The position numbers and the translations under genes were made by a program. The notes under the pieces are model-generated. The model did no database searches. It had not been told where the DNA came from and saw only the letters and a program-made list of their open reading frames with translations. This document shows positions 1-10,754 of a stretch of DNA of 64,000 nt, piece after piece; position 1 is the first letter of the stretch, and the number at the start of each line of letters is the position of its first letter. The DNA is from Liquidambar formosana. Lineage: Eukaryota > Streptophyta > Magnoliopsida > Saxifragales > Altingiaceae. The stretch spans positions 27,426,271 through 27,490,270 of the forward strand of contig CM077833.1 of the NCBI GenBank assembly GCA_039720395.1. Direction: 5' to 3'.

Positions 1-328
1 TACCAAACAAATCTAATAGAACCACAAAACCTCAAGTGGTGCAAGGCTGGAAAGTAATATGAAAAAAAAAAAAAAAAAATCCAGTGGTTGCACGTGCACA
101 CAAGTGCACCTGTGCATCCGCTCCTGTCTACTCCACATGCTTTGTCTGAAATTTTTATTCATCTCAAGAACTTCTGATTGGAAAACGTTGTAAATGAACA
201 TGTAGCCTGAAACCCTTCCAGAATATGCCTAAATAATTTATCTGTAAGCAAAAGACTATAGAGGCTCAATACTAACTATTAGTATATCCTAATTTGAGTT
301 GAAACTCCTCAAATTGTTCCAACACTAG

Positions 329-712
329 TTACAACCCCACTATACATAATATATATGTCCCAATCGCATCAATATAATCTGTTTGATTATATTTTCCAAG
401 CAAATTGAAAGAAAGTTTTTTCAACAATTTTGAATGCCCTAAAAGAAGCACATCAACAACCATATTTGCTTCTATATCTAACCAACATTCTCGATTTCTC
501 GCTGTCACCTTGCCAGAGTCATGGAAGAAACTAACTTCATCTTTTCCAAGAAACAGTCCGAAATTTACCATAATGTGAGTTACATAACAAGAGTGTTGGA
601 GCGACTTCAACTCCATGGTATCTCCAGAGCACCTTAATGAACATGAGTTGAGAGGTGAAGACTTTACACATCCAACTGAAACAAGATGTTTCCCAGAGAA
701 TATTATGAACAT
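329..712 (-). CDS. Unrecognised 127-codon ORF
   Basis: An open frame of 127 codons with an ATG lies just beyond the 3' end of the thioredoxin-like gene. I do not recognise the product. The translation has no obvious signal peptide, membrane segment or repeat and has ordinary amino-acid composition. It could be one exon of a gene continuing past the left edge of the window, a relic of a mobile element, or chance. The rest of 1-830 shows only AT-rich sequence and an A-run near 62-80. Confidence 0.15.
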   Translation of the reverse strand: MFIIFSGKHLVSVGCVKSSPLNSCSLRCSGDTMELKSLQHSCYVTHIMVNFGLFLGKDEVSFFHDSGKVTARNRECWLDIEANMVVDVLLLGHSKLLKKLSFNLLGKYNQTDYIDAIGTYILCIVGL

Positions 713-830
713 TGATATTATATTACAAATATCATATTTTCAAGGCACTTAATCATCTATGCCTCCAGTCTAATTAGTACTCCATTATTATTGTACATAA
801 GCAACATTTGGAAACTTAAACCAGATTATC

Positions 831-3800
831 TTAAACAGCTTGAGAAGCAGGAGATGCATGTTTAAGAATGGCTGCAATAATCCTCTCCTTGTCTCTGGTA
901 GGGAATGCTTCCAACAAGACCCCATCTTTATAAAAGTGGAAGAGGGGCACAGTCTGCATCAGTTCAGGTTCATTTTACTTAAAGCTGAGCATGAAGTAGG
1001 GAAAAATAAAAATAACAAATTGTTTACAAGGTCATTCAACTAAGTATGAACAAGAAATTGAAAAATGTATTTGGATTTAGATGCATTCAGAACTATGCCA
1101 ATATAAATCATGGAATAGCATGGACCAAGAAGAAAAGAAATAAAGATATAAGAGGTTGGGAGTAGCCACTCATTAAATACAGGAGGAGGTTATTGAGATT
1201 TTATCCTTTCTTTCAACATTATTTTCTCTTCTTTTCAACTTTTACCTACAGAAACATGAAAAAATCTGATTAATGGGACCTCTAGAATCTGGAAATATAA
1301 CTACATTCTCAACAAAATCTTCTCTCATTGAACATCTTTATTCAGTTGTTATAAAGCACAAACTGAGGGAGGTAAACAACAGGACTGATTGGCTTGCTAA
1401 GGATGGCAGTTGGCAGATTGGTTCCTTTTGTAGTTTGGCTGTAACCTGGCTGGCAAGGGAGGTTTCTGGATGATGTTGCTGTGCTTGGCTCGTCGATATT
1501 CTTTTGTAGATATTCTTTTGTCTCATCTTGGGCTGTGATTGTTTTGCTTTATTGTCTTCTCATTATCTGTTGGAGTTGGGGTTGGGGTCGTTTTTCTCCC
1601 CTGCTTTTTTGTATCTACCTATTCTCTTAATAATAATCTCAGGTTTGCTCATAAAAAAAAAACATGCAAAAATCTCCAAGCCACTATACTATACAAGGGT
1701 TCAAAACCTGAAAGCAATCCTTTTCTACAGCTAAATTTGAAGTTCAATTAAATTTATTTCAACCTCACTACATATGATTGGACATTTAATATATCCGAAA
1801 TTGAATCAAAAGCCAAATGTGCTGAACCCACTTGAAGCTCATGTTATAATCAAAATATTCAGTTGAACTCAATGCATGGACATCTCCGAAGCAACACAAA
1901 TAAGTCAAGAAAAACTTAACATCTTTGATCTTCAGTCCTAAAAAGTGGTATCTACTATCTAGTATTTACAATACCTACTGTTAAAAGCTATTACCAAAGA
2001 AATAAATCTACAATTATACTGAAAGCTATTACCATAGAAATTTACCTTGATCCTAAGCCGTTCAGCAACCTCAGATTGTTCATCATACTCATCAATAACC
2101 TGCAGTAGTTATCATAAATTAGAACCTCATGTTTAGTAGATCAAAGAAAGTTTCTATGAAATCCAATTCCTGTCAACTGTTTGCAAGAGAACCTCAAGCT
2201 AAATTTGATAACCAAGTAATAGAACAGGCAAAGCTCCCTGTCTTGGAGCAATGAATCAACCCGTTCGCTCATAATTCCCTAATGTGAAAGGTCTTTCTTG
2301 AATGTTTTGCCAAACTCATCTTAGTAATATGAATGCATCAATTCAAGTTGATATCAGCCCTTCTCTTTTCTTTTGATATTTTTGCTTTTTCTGTTTTGAG
2401 GGAGGGGCGTAGAAGATCATTTACTTCCTAGTTCCCATATTCACATCCTATCACGGATATCTCTTGCTGCTAAAACAACATTCTTGAATTTTCAAGGAAG
2501 ACATAAGGAAACAAATTCAATGAAAACATTACTCACATTATGCTTTAGAAAAATAACTGCATCTTCTTGATCTCCAGATCCCTTGCATAACTTTGAAAAC
2601 CCCTGCGCTATATACTTGCAGCTTCCACAAGAAGTACGATAAAAATCAACTACAACTAAAGAATCAGTTTCCTTGGCCTTTTCAAGAATTTTAAAGAATT
2701 CCTCATCAGTCCGGAATTCTCTAACACAATCGACAGGACACAGCTCATCATCTTCGTCAGATAATTCTCCTTGAATTTCATCAGCCACACCTTTGATTTC
2801 TACAGGACGGGATGTGTGGCTAGTTTTAATAAAGTCCAAGCCTGCAATTTTTGTGATGGATGGAACTTTCGCCCTCAGAAAACATAATCTAACATGACTT
2901 CTATTGCGAATGAAGCCTGGGAACTATGCAGATGGTTCCACAATCAATTTGCTTATCTGGGTTCTTTCCAAAAGTGAAGGAGGCCTCATGATGAAGAATA
3001 CTCTGTCCTTGCATAATAACAAACAGCAAATCTCCACAACAGATATCTACTTAGGACAAAGAACTCTCAGGATAAACCTCTACTATATGTCAACCAATAC
3101 TTTGAAGAATATCACTATTGATCTTCAAAATACTCCTTGGACAATTGGCATTCCGCTAGCTGTCAGCTGAGTGGTACACAAAAAGATAGCCCCCACTATA
3201 AGGAATGAAAAATAGAACCATCAGAGCTTTTTCACGGTGGGAAAAAGAATATAATTTCAGTAAACAAAGACAAACAATTCAAACAAGCCCAAAGGATTCA
3301 ATCTAAATGGAAAATCTGCACCAATGAAATAAAAAGCAAAGACAAACACTTTTTTTTTTTTTGGGATAACGAGGAAATAAGAAAAACACAGTTGCAATTG
3401 ATTTGTGTGTAAATAGATACTGGGATATTTCTAGGACATGAAAATGGCTATTGACACCTGTGTTGTTCTCTTACAGCCACCAAAAGTGGAATGATGTCCC
3501 TCACAAATATTCCACTTTATATGAAGAATCTAGGTACTGACAAATAACTGCAATTTGTTCCTCTCATCGTAATGTAATACCGAACACTTCAAGAAGAAGC
3601 TACTGCATCAAACGCCCCCTCCCCCAACTAAAGGAAAATAAAAATAAATAAATATCTACACATGCAGAGGAAAAGAGAAGGAATTTTAACCTCTGCCACA
3701 TAACAACTAGTCGCTACCGTTGGAGAGACCTCCCACCTAGCGAAAATATAAAGTATCTGTGGAAATTTCACATACTTTGGGAATAGAATATATGCTTCAT

Positions 3801-4522
3801 CCGCTTCAGAAAACAAAAGAAACCACTTATTATTTTATCCCCAGAGAAAAGAATCCGACCCCAATGAAGTGGTTTTTTGTTGCACAATGCCTATCTAATT
3901 CCAACAAGGTCATCCCAATGTCAATCAAACGCTTAATTCTCTTCTAATAACACTATGTCAGCATGGTTCAACCCCAAGAAGTAGTCTTAAATTATAAAAT
4001 TTCTATAGTAGAATCCCAAAACCCAAACCAATACATCTCAAGGTCTACAAAAATTAAGCTAGAATAAAACAGGATTTTGGATTTAATTCCACTTTCCCAT
4101 ACAATTCAATGTGGCATATATTTCTGAACTTACGTATCCTGACATAATGAGTAGTCCCAAATACATACAATATATATATATATAGCATAGTGACACTTAT
4201 GGAGTAAATATTAATATAACATGCTCAACGTTAATAAGTTCTCCATCTCTCTCTCTCTCTTTCCAAAATTCACAAATTCGGCCAGATGAAATTCTACTAG
4301 AATGGTCCGAAGCAAGGTTTGCAAAGAAGAGAAAATGGTTGGATGGAAAGAGAAAAGGAAGAAATTGAGAAATAGGGTTTCTGTTGGGCTTAGAGTAGCT
4401 TTGGCGTCTGCAATATGTGAATTTGGATAAGCGAATTAGTGCTTACCAATGTGGGGAGTGCCTGCGGGAGATATCCGGTGAAGTTTCGAGCGGCGGGCAG
4501 GGAAAAGGACACGATGCACCAT
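831..4522 (-). CDS. Chloroplast thioredoxin-like protein with CGSC active site (At1g07700 / thioredoxin-like 4 type)
   Basis: Four coding exons join in frame: 4522-4447, 2916-2537, 2099-2046 and 953-831, 633 nt in all, giving 210 residues. All junctions are GT-AG and phases match. Residues 1 to about 50 are basic and lack acidic residues, as in a plastid transit peptide. An acidic linker follows at about 65-92. The thioredoxin fold begins near 93, with redox motif C122-G-S-C125 where classical thioredoxins have CGPC. The C-terminal half carries the typical cis-proline region (TVPLFHFYKDG). I infer a stromal redox protein; the physiological target is unknown. Start choice: this ATG gives a basic leader and continues in phase into exon 2, while a longer frame from an upstream ATG does not. 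The name rests on resemblance recalled from memory to Arabidopsis At1g07700. The gene faces away from SCP2, with about 3 kb between starts. Confidence 0.85.
1268..1661 (+). mobile_element. 5'-truncated LINE 3' end inside a thioredoxin-like gene intron
   Basis: The plus strand encodes a short frame (1273-1473) resembling the C-terminal RNase H region of plant LINEs (REVNNRTDWLAKDG). A G/T-rich 3' tail follows and ends in an A-run at 1653-1662. Imperfect 14-bp direct repeats flank it: acatgaaaaaatct at 1254-1267 and acatgcaaaaatct at 1662-1675 (13/14 match). This is the mark of target-primed insertion of a 5'-truncated element. It lies in the last intron of the thioredoxin-like gene in antisense orientation to it. 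Confidence 0.7.
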
Positions 4523-5517
4523 ATCCACGCTTTGACACTTCCCTGTCCATACATTTTATTTACAGATAATGTTTTGGGATTCCGTTGTTCTCGTTAAATG
4601 CCTCCTCGACTCAAATGTTACTGCTCTGCTCCCAAAACCAAATCTACCACCACTAAAATCACTTTATTTCATTGTGTTTTACATAAACCACGGCCGGTGC
4701 TAATATTTAGGGATTTTTTTTTTTTTTTTTTATTTTTTGCGGGGTGGGAGGGGGAAAGATAAGGCAGCCTACACACCCTAACAAAATTGAAATTAAAATC
4801 TCTCGCAAATCACATGATTTTGTCGATATAAGACATACCACTAGACCTAAGCGTTACTGATATATAATTTACCTAACAAATTTTCAAACAATGTTAGTAT
4901 TAAGATATGAACACCCCATCGTCGGTGGCTAAATAGTAAATACCGTCACTCAACATGCATAATGCATTTTACTGTTTAGACTTTAGACTCCATACATATC
5001 ATAACTGGTTGAGAGAAGGGTCAATGGACAACACAGACCCGGCCATTTAAGGTTCAAAAAACCCAATCTGTCTCCTCTGAAGCAACGCCGGGTTGATGAC
5101 ATACATTCCTGCTTCTCCTGTCAATTATAAATATTTTAGTATTCCAACTAGAGAAAGCTATTCTCAGAGAGCAATGGTTTTTATCTTAAATTGTTCACTC
5201 ATCTTATTCATTCACGTGCGAGTAAGTAGTCCCATAGTGTTTTTTCTTCTTTTTCTTTCTTTCTTTCTTTCTTTTCTCAACATTCTTTTTTAAGAAAAAT
5301 TAATTAATTAAATTCAAATCGACTTGTGCCACAACATATAAGATTTTATTTTGAATGAATACCATGGGTCGAAAAGCATTTTTCATATCCGTAAGCATTT
5401 TCATGAACTCCCTTTTGTTTTATGTAACAAAAGAAACCCTAGGCCCTTTCAAAGAAATTATCACATGGATTTTAGTATAGGCATGCCTTGTCATTTGATA
5501 AAAGACCTTAGCAAAGC
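4523..5517. other. Intergenic, upstream of the thioredoxin-like gene
   Basis: This stretch holds the presumed promoter and 5' leader of the minus-strand thioredoxin-like gene, a T-run at about 4710-4735, and AT-rich sequence. No further gene is visible. The short frame 5351-5572 has no recognisable content. Confidence 0.5.
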
Positions 5518-6689
5518 TATATGGGAAAAAAATCTAGATAGTTGGCAGAGTGCTTCAAGGAAGGTGGTTTGACGGTCTGGAGTGTCACAACACGGTCGTA
5601 GGAGAAAATTGTAGAAGTTGAGGTAGCACTTGGGCTCTCAAATGAATAGTAGCTCTAGGTGGCTCAATGAATAGTGGCGCTAGGTGCTCTGATAAACTGT
5701 GGTGCTAGGTGCTCTAATAAATAGTAGTGCTAGGTGCTCTGATGAACAGTGGCCTAAAAAGTACAAAGACGCATTAGGGGAGGCCGGGGTTTGCCTGGCC
5801 GAAGACCCTCCGATGGTTAAGTTAGTTCTCAACGTCTAGAGAAAGAAAAAAGATATAGAGAAAGCTAGGGTTTTTCGAGAACGGCGCACTTACCTCGTTT
5901 GGAGCGAATAGTGTTCCTTTTATAGAAAAGAACTAGGTCTTGGACTGGACTATCATTCTAACTTGACCATAGTTAACTTAGGGTTTTGACTCAACTACAG
6001 TTAACTTGGGGTTTCAGGCTTGATGGTCGACAACTGTTCAACCTTGACTTAGTTGTTAGGAGCGTGCTCTGATCATAGCCGAACTTCCTTTGTTAGATCT
6101 AAATAACGGGCAACTACGAAGCACATGTCAAACAAGTGACCAAAACTAAGGACCGAACAAAGGGTAGACCATAAGCCGAACAAAACTGTAGTCCAATGAC
6201 GTTACTGGTGCCGAGAATAGTTGAGGACTAAAAGGTTTATTAATTGAGAATGGATCGACCGAAGACAAGAGTCCACTCTGCCCGAATCCCTCCTTGGTCC
6301 TCTGATCATTGCATCAAGGAGATGGTTCTTTGGCCCAAGCATGTATGAACTTAGGAGATGATTCTTTGGCTCAAACATGTGTGGACTGAAGAGATGGTTT
6401 GGTGATTGGATGCTTTTATAACCAAGTGCTTGGGTCGAATAAGCCTAGCCCGAATAGTCATTGACCAGACAAACTTGGACCAAACAAATTCGAACCAAGG
6501 ATAAGGTGTGGTAGTGGCCGAGAATTGTGGGATGGAACGCTTATCGCGCTTAGATAATTAAGGTAATTTACCCAAGCAATCTTTTTTGAGCTTGTTGGTT
6601 TGATTTTCTTCATTGAAATAAAGAGAAGCTTGGTTGAACACTTTGTCACGTGTCTTTTGATCAGTGGTGGTTCAGAATTTTCCCACACA
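5518..6689 (-). mobile_element. LTR-retrotransposon LTR, copy 1 (probably solo)
   Basis: This stretch is a diverged reverse-complement copy of the solo LTR at 50202-51363, similar over its full length. Read on the minus strand it starts tgtgtgggaaaa at 6689 and ends near the inverted match tatatgggaaaa at 5518. Length (1172 bp) agrees with the other copy (1162 bp). No gag or pol frame adjoins it. A clear 5-bp target duplication is not visible (ggagc on one side, aaagc on the other), so the left boundary is approximate. Near that boundary it has about 35 bp missing from the other copy. Confidence 0.75.
5640..5760. repeat. Minisatellite inside LTR copy 1
   Basis: About four degenerate units of 27-28 bp lie here, built around gaatagtggcgctaggtgctc. 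The equivalent array in copy 2 lies at about 51140-51290 with about six units, so the array belongs to the LTR and varies in copy number. Confidence 0.7.
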
Positions 6690-7581
6690 GGAGCCATTTA
6701 TACAAAATTTTATCATAAAAGATCACATAATTCTTTTGCATATGCTTATCCAAATTTAAGCGTTATTTAAATTAGTAGTATGTCTTCAAAATTTTTACCA
6801 AGTATGATCAATACATGTAGACCCATTTTAATATAATTTTAGTTAAATATATACCATTATGATCAATATAATAACATGATATATCTTTCGAGGTGTGAAA
6901 AATAATTAAAAATTAGAGGAATTCATAGGAAGACGAATGAGGGTGTACATAGACTGACCAATTAAGGCTTTCCACCACTTTTATACCATAACTAGGCACC
7001 TCTTAAACAAAATTTTGCTGCTTAATATACACAAACACAAGAAACCCACACACATCTTACAGTTTAAAAGAGAATTTAAGAGTCATAAAGTTAACTAACA
7101 CTCAACCTCTTAAATCATAAGTTAGTGACTTGATTATTTTTACTTATTGAATGAATAATCTTATATTCAAGTTTATGAAAAAACATTAATATTTAACGGG
7201 ATTTACGGATATGGGTAAAATTAATAAATTTATGGATTGTCCCAAAAAAAAAAAAAAAAAAAAAAAAAGAAAAAAAGAAAAAAAGAAAAAAAACTCTCTT
7301 CGACCGTATAATAGTCACATAATTTGTACACGAGAAAGTAGTTCAATTTCAACGACGTCACACTGATCAACTTCCTAAAAATATTATTTACTTGTAACAG
7401 AAAATGTTGAGATGCGTGTTGAATCCTCATCTGCCCTCGTCTGCCGACTGCAGTTAATTCGTCTGTACGTCACCCACCCCTATCCCTCGGATCTCACTCT
7501 CTCTCTACCTCTACCCCCATAAAATGCTGCGAGACTCATGGGGCTTATGGCATACGTCCCTGCGCATTCTAGCGAACACCG
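6690..7581. other. AT-rich intergenic DNA and SCP2 upstream region
   Basis: AT-rich sequence with a long A-rich run at 7243-7292 leads into a CT-rich stretch at 7480-7518 typical of a plant promoter or 5' leader. An ATG at 7524 precedes the SCP2 start in another frame. No gene is seen. Confidence 0.5.
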
Positions 7582-9135
7582 ATGGCCAGCTCCACTCAGC
7601 TCAAGTCCGACGCCTTGCTGGAGCAGATGAAGCTCCACCTCGCCACCGACGCCGGCAAAGAACTCACCAAGAAGATCGGCCTCGTCTATCAGATCAATAT
7701 CGCCCCCAAGGTCCCCCCCCCAAACACACTCTCTTTCTCTCTCTACGTATATGTGTATGTATGTATTCGCCGAATATGATTGAAACCCTACCCTAACCCT
7801 AATTTTTTATATTTCAATGGTAGAATCTTGGATTCAATGAGGAGATATACGTCGTTGATCTCAAGAAAGGGGAGGTGACCAAAGGTTAGGGTTTTTATTT
7901 GTGTTGTGATTTGTTTTTTCTCGTTGCATCGTCGAATCGATTGAGGGAATTTCGGGTTGTGGTCTTTGATTTTGTACTTGATCTAACGATTTACGTGGAA
8001 TACATGTTCAATTAAGCAGTGCGGAACCTTGTTCAGTTTGGTCTGATAATTCACATATGGCACAATTTGAAAACTTAGGCTGTGTTTGGATGAGGAATTC
8101 TAGGCCGAATTTCTCGAATTCTAAGAAGCAAATTGTACTTTTGGCTAATTTTTAAAATTCTAAGTTGAAATTTTAACTCGGAATTTGGAGGGTTCAAAAT
8201 GATGTCTGAAAATTTCCATCTAAAGAGGTGGAAACTGTCAAATTCTAATGAAGGGAATTGGGGTAACTTAGACCACCATTACAACTAGCACCACCGCTGC
8301 GGATACCCACCACCAAACATTACCACTTCCACCACCACCGGCCATTACCATCACCACTACCCAATATCACCACCTCCCATCACTATTATTACCCATCACT
8401 GCCACCATTCACCACCCACTTCTATTGAAACATTCCTATTTTGAAGAAGTTCATCCAAACAAGGAACTTTATAATTCTAACTGTTACTCGTATATATTAT
8501 AAACCATGATATTCATTATTTTCAAAATTCTGCTGTTTTTATTTTTTATTTTTCCCCTTCTTCAAATTTCTCATCCAACCACAACCTTAGAGATTATATT
8601 TGTTTAGCATGTTTTATGTCTTTTTTGTTTGTTCCTGTTTGACATGGTTTAGACAAACAAATGACAAATTGCATGATTGCGTCGAATTATATGATTCATT
8701 TTAAGTTTACGAGTTTACCTGTTCATGAATTAATCAAGGAAGTACATTGAATTGTGCATATGCATAAAGGTTCTTGTTGATTGTATCAATCATGCCCTGT
8801 TCATTTGGAGTTTAGGGGCATATGAAGGGGGCAAACCTGATGCCACCTTTTCGTTCAAGGATGAAGATTTCGTTAAGGTTGCTACTGGAAAGATGAATCC
8901 GCAGATTGCTTTCATGAGGTGCGACCTTTGAATGTGTTCCAAATCTTCTTATTCTCTCTTCCAACACCCCTCCAACCACCAAACACATGCCGGGAAGAAG
9001 TTGTTTTTATTCATTTTGTTTGTTTTTGTGTTGTGATGTTTTGATGGATGCAGGGGTGCAATGAGGGTCAAAGGCAGTCTGAGTGCAGCACAGAAATTCA
9101 CTCCTGATATTTTTCCAAAGCCTTCGAAGATGTGA
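7582..9135 (+). CDS. SCP2: Sterol carrier protein 2 (SCP2), peroxisomal
   Basis: Four exons (7582-7710, 7824-7884, 8816-8918, 9054-9135) total 375 nt and give 124 residues, the usual size of stand-alone plant SCP2. The whole protein is one SCP2 sterol-binding domain, with the family's central stretch (GGKPDATFSFKDEDFVKVATG) and C-terminal GAMRVKGSLSAAQKF. It ends in SKM, a peroxisomal targeting signal of the PTS1 class. SCP2 binds and moves lipids and fatty acyl-CoA, and in plants has been linked to peroxisomal metabolism. The start is the first ATG in frame with the domain. An upstream ATG at 7524 opens a 90-codon frame overlapping this start; it may lie outside the mRNA. The large second intron carries a Tourist-like MITE. 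Confidence 0.95.
8078..8586. mobile_element. Tourist-like (PIF/Harbinger) MITE in SCP2 intron 2
   Basis: The terminal inverted repeats are GGCTGTGTTTGGATGAG on the left and CTCATCCAACCACAACC on the right. The 3-bp target duplication tta lies at 8075-8077 and 8587-8589. The 509-bp element has no coding capacity and contains a CCA-rich stretch at 8275-8420. Confidence 0.75.
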
Positions 9136-10603
9136 TCGGAGATGTTAGAGAATATGCTAGGGTTGTTTCAATTGTTTCTGAACCATAAAATTTAGACTGG
9201 AATTTCACACTTGTATTAGGAAACCAGATATGATCCGACAGTATCTTTACTTCTCTTATGTTATGTATTGCACCTAATATAAAGCTCATGCTCTGATATA
9301 AATTTGGGGAATCCTCCTATATTGATTTAAATTGAATGGTTTTTTTTTTCCCCCTCTTCTTCGGGTTATAAGCTTGTGTGTTGTACATATGAAGCAGATT
9401 AGATCTTTCGAGCCAAAAAAGAAAAAGAAAAAGAAAAAGAAAAAACATGTTTACTGATCCATCCATGTTTACCCTTGGCCTAAAAAAAGAAGAAAAAAAG
9501 GGTATATGGAGGAGGTGAAATTAGTAGGAAGAAAACAAATTTGAGTGCTAAAGACCACCAGGGGGAGCATCCAGGATCTTAACTCGCTTCTTCAAAGAAA
9601 AGCCCGAAGCTCTCGTGAAGAAAATCAGCGCTCTGAGTTGCCCTCATGGAGGCTGTGAGACATGTGACAGGTTCCACGGCTTCAGAGGAAGGATCCCATT
9701 ACCCCATTAGGGATTTAATGAAAGTGACGACTGCCTATGAGTCCGTCAATTTTTGTTTGAGTAGAGGTAGTAGTAGAAAATCGTGTACGAACTTAGGTTT
9801 GGACGCTGGTGTGACCCCATAATGTAAAAATCGAAAAAAAAAATAATGGCATGTTTGGTTGTCTAATTCGAAATTAAATAATTTAAGAAATTTTACATAG
9901 GGGGTTGAAAGCATAAATCTATCACATTGAATTAAAATATTTTAAAAAATTATAATTATCACTATGGTTGATATTATAAAATCAATTTTAAGGAATTCAT
10001 GAAATATCATTATTTTGAATTATCACTTTTATTTGTGATGATAACTATTATTTTATTGAATTTATTAATTCAAGATGATGAAATATGCCTTCAATCCTAT
10101 ATAAAAAAATTTAAATTGTTTAATTTCATAAATTTCTAAAATTCTTTTTATTTGTTTATTTTTAAAAATTGAAACGATAATGACACATCCATGCACACAT
10201 TCAAATGAAATCGAAACCAAAACTTTCTCTAATCTCACACCTTTATTATGAGCCATAGGTATGATAACAGGACAAGATGGGTTTGGGATGAGAAAAACTT
10301 CTAAGGAATTATGATATGACGAGGTGGTGTTACAAGCCAATGATAACCAAGCAAAATAAAATTATTAGTATATTTTTTGATCTCATAATCTCATTTTACT
10401 TGATTCCTATTAACTTGTGACACCTATAACTGTGTCACAGTTACACAGAAAACTCATTTGTTCGGGACGGGCTGTCCTTCTTCCAACCCCCTTTGCAAAT
10501 TAAATGACTTATCCATTCCCGTCCCCTTGGCACTTGGGGGTAGACTATAACCGGTAGATGAGGCAGACGGTAACCGGTAATAGTCGGTAACTCCACTTCT
10601 CAG
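9136..10603. other. Intergenic between SCP2 and CYPRO4/DEM
   Basis: This holds the SCP2 3' UTR and AT-rich sequence. A possible MITE at about 9848-10356 is suggested by loosely inverted ends (TGTTTGGTTGTC and GATAACCAAGCA), but no target duplication was found. At 10549-10592 the motif ggtaac/aaccggt occurs several times upstream of the next gene. No coding frame is recognised. Confidence 0.4.
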
Positions 10604-10614
10604 AAACCCTAAAA
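10604..10614 (+). promoter_or_regulatory. Telo-box upstream of CYPRO4/DEM
   Basis: The motif aaaccctaaaa lies about 150 bp before the ATG. Telo-boxes (AAACCCTA) are common in promoters of plant genes active in dividing cells, which would fit a DEM-type meristem gene. The functional role is inferred. Confidence 0.35.
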
Positions 10615-10754
10615 GGTACATTAACACTCAAAAACCGCGACGATCAAATTTCAAAATTTCAAATTCGCGCTCTCCTCGTCCTCAGATCCACGAAACCCTT
10701 CACCTAATCACCTTCGCTTGCACTCTCTCTTCTTTCTCCGTAGTAAGCAACAAA

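Noticed and set aside
5351..5572. 73-codon plus-strand frame before the LTR
   Set aside because: It crosses the LTR boundary and has no recognisable domain.
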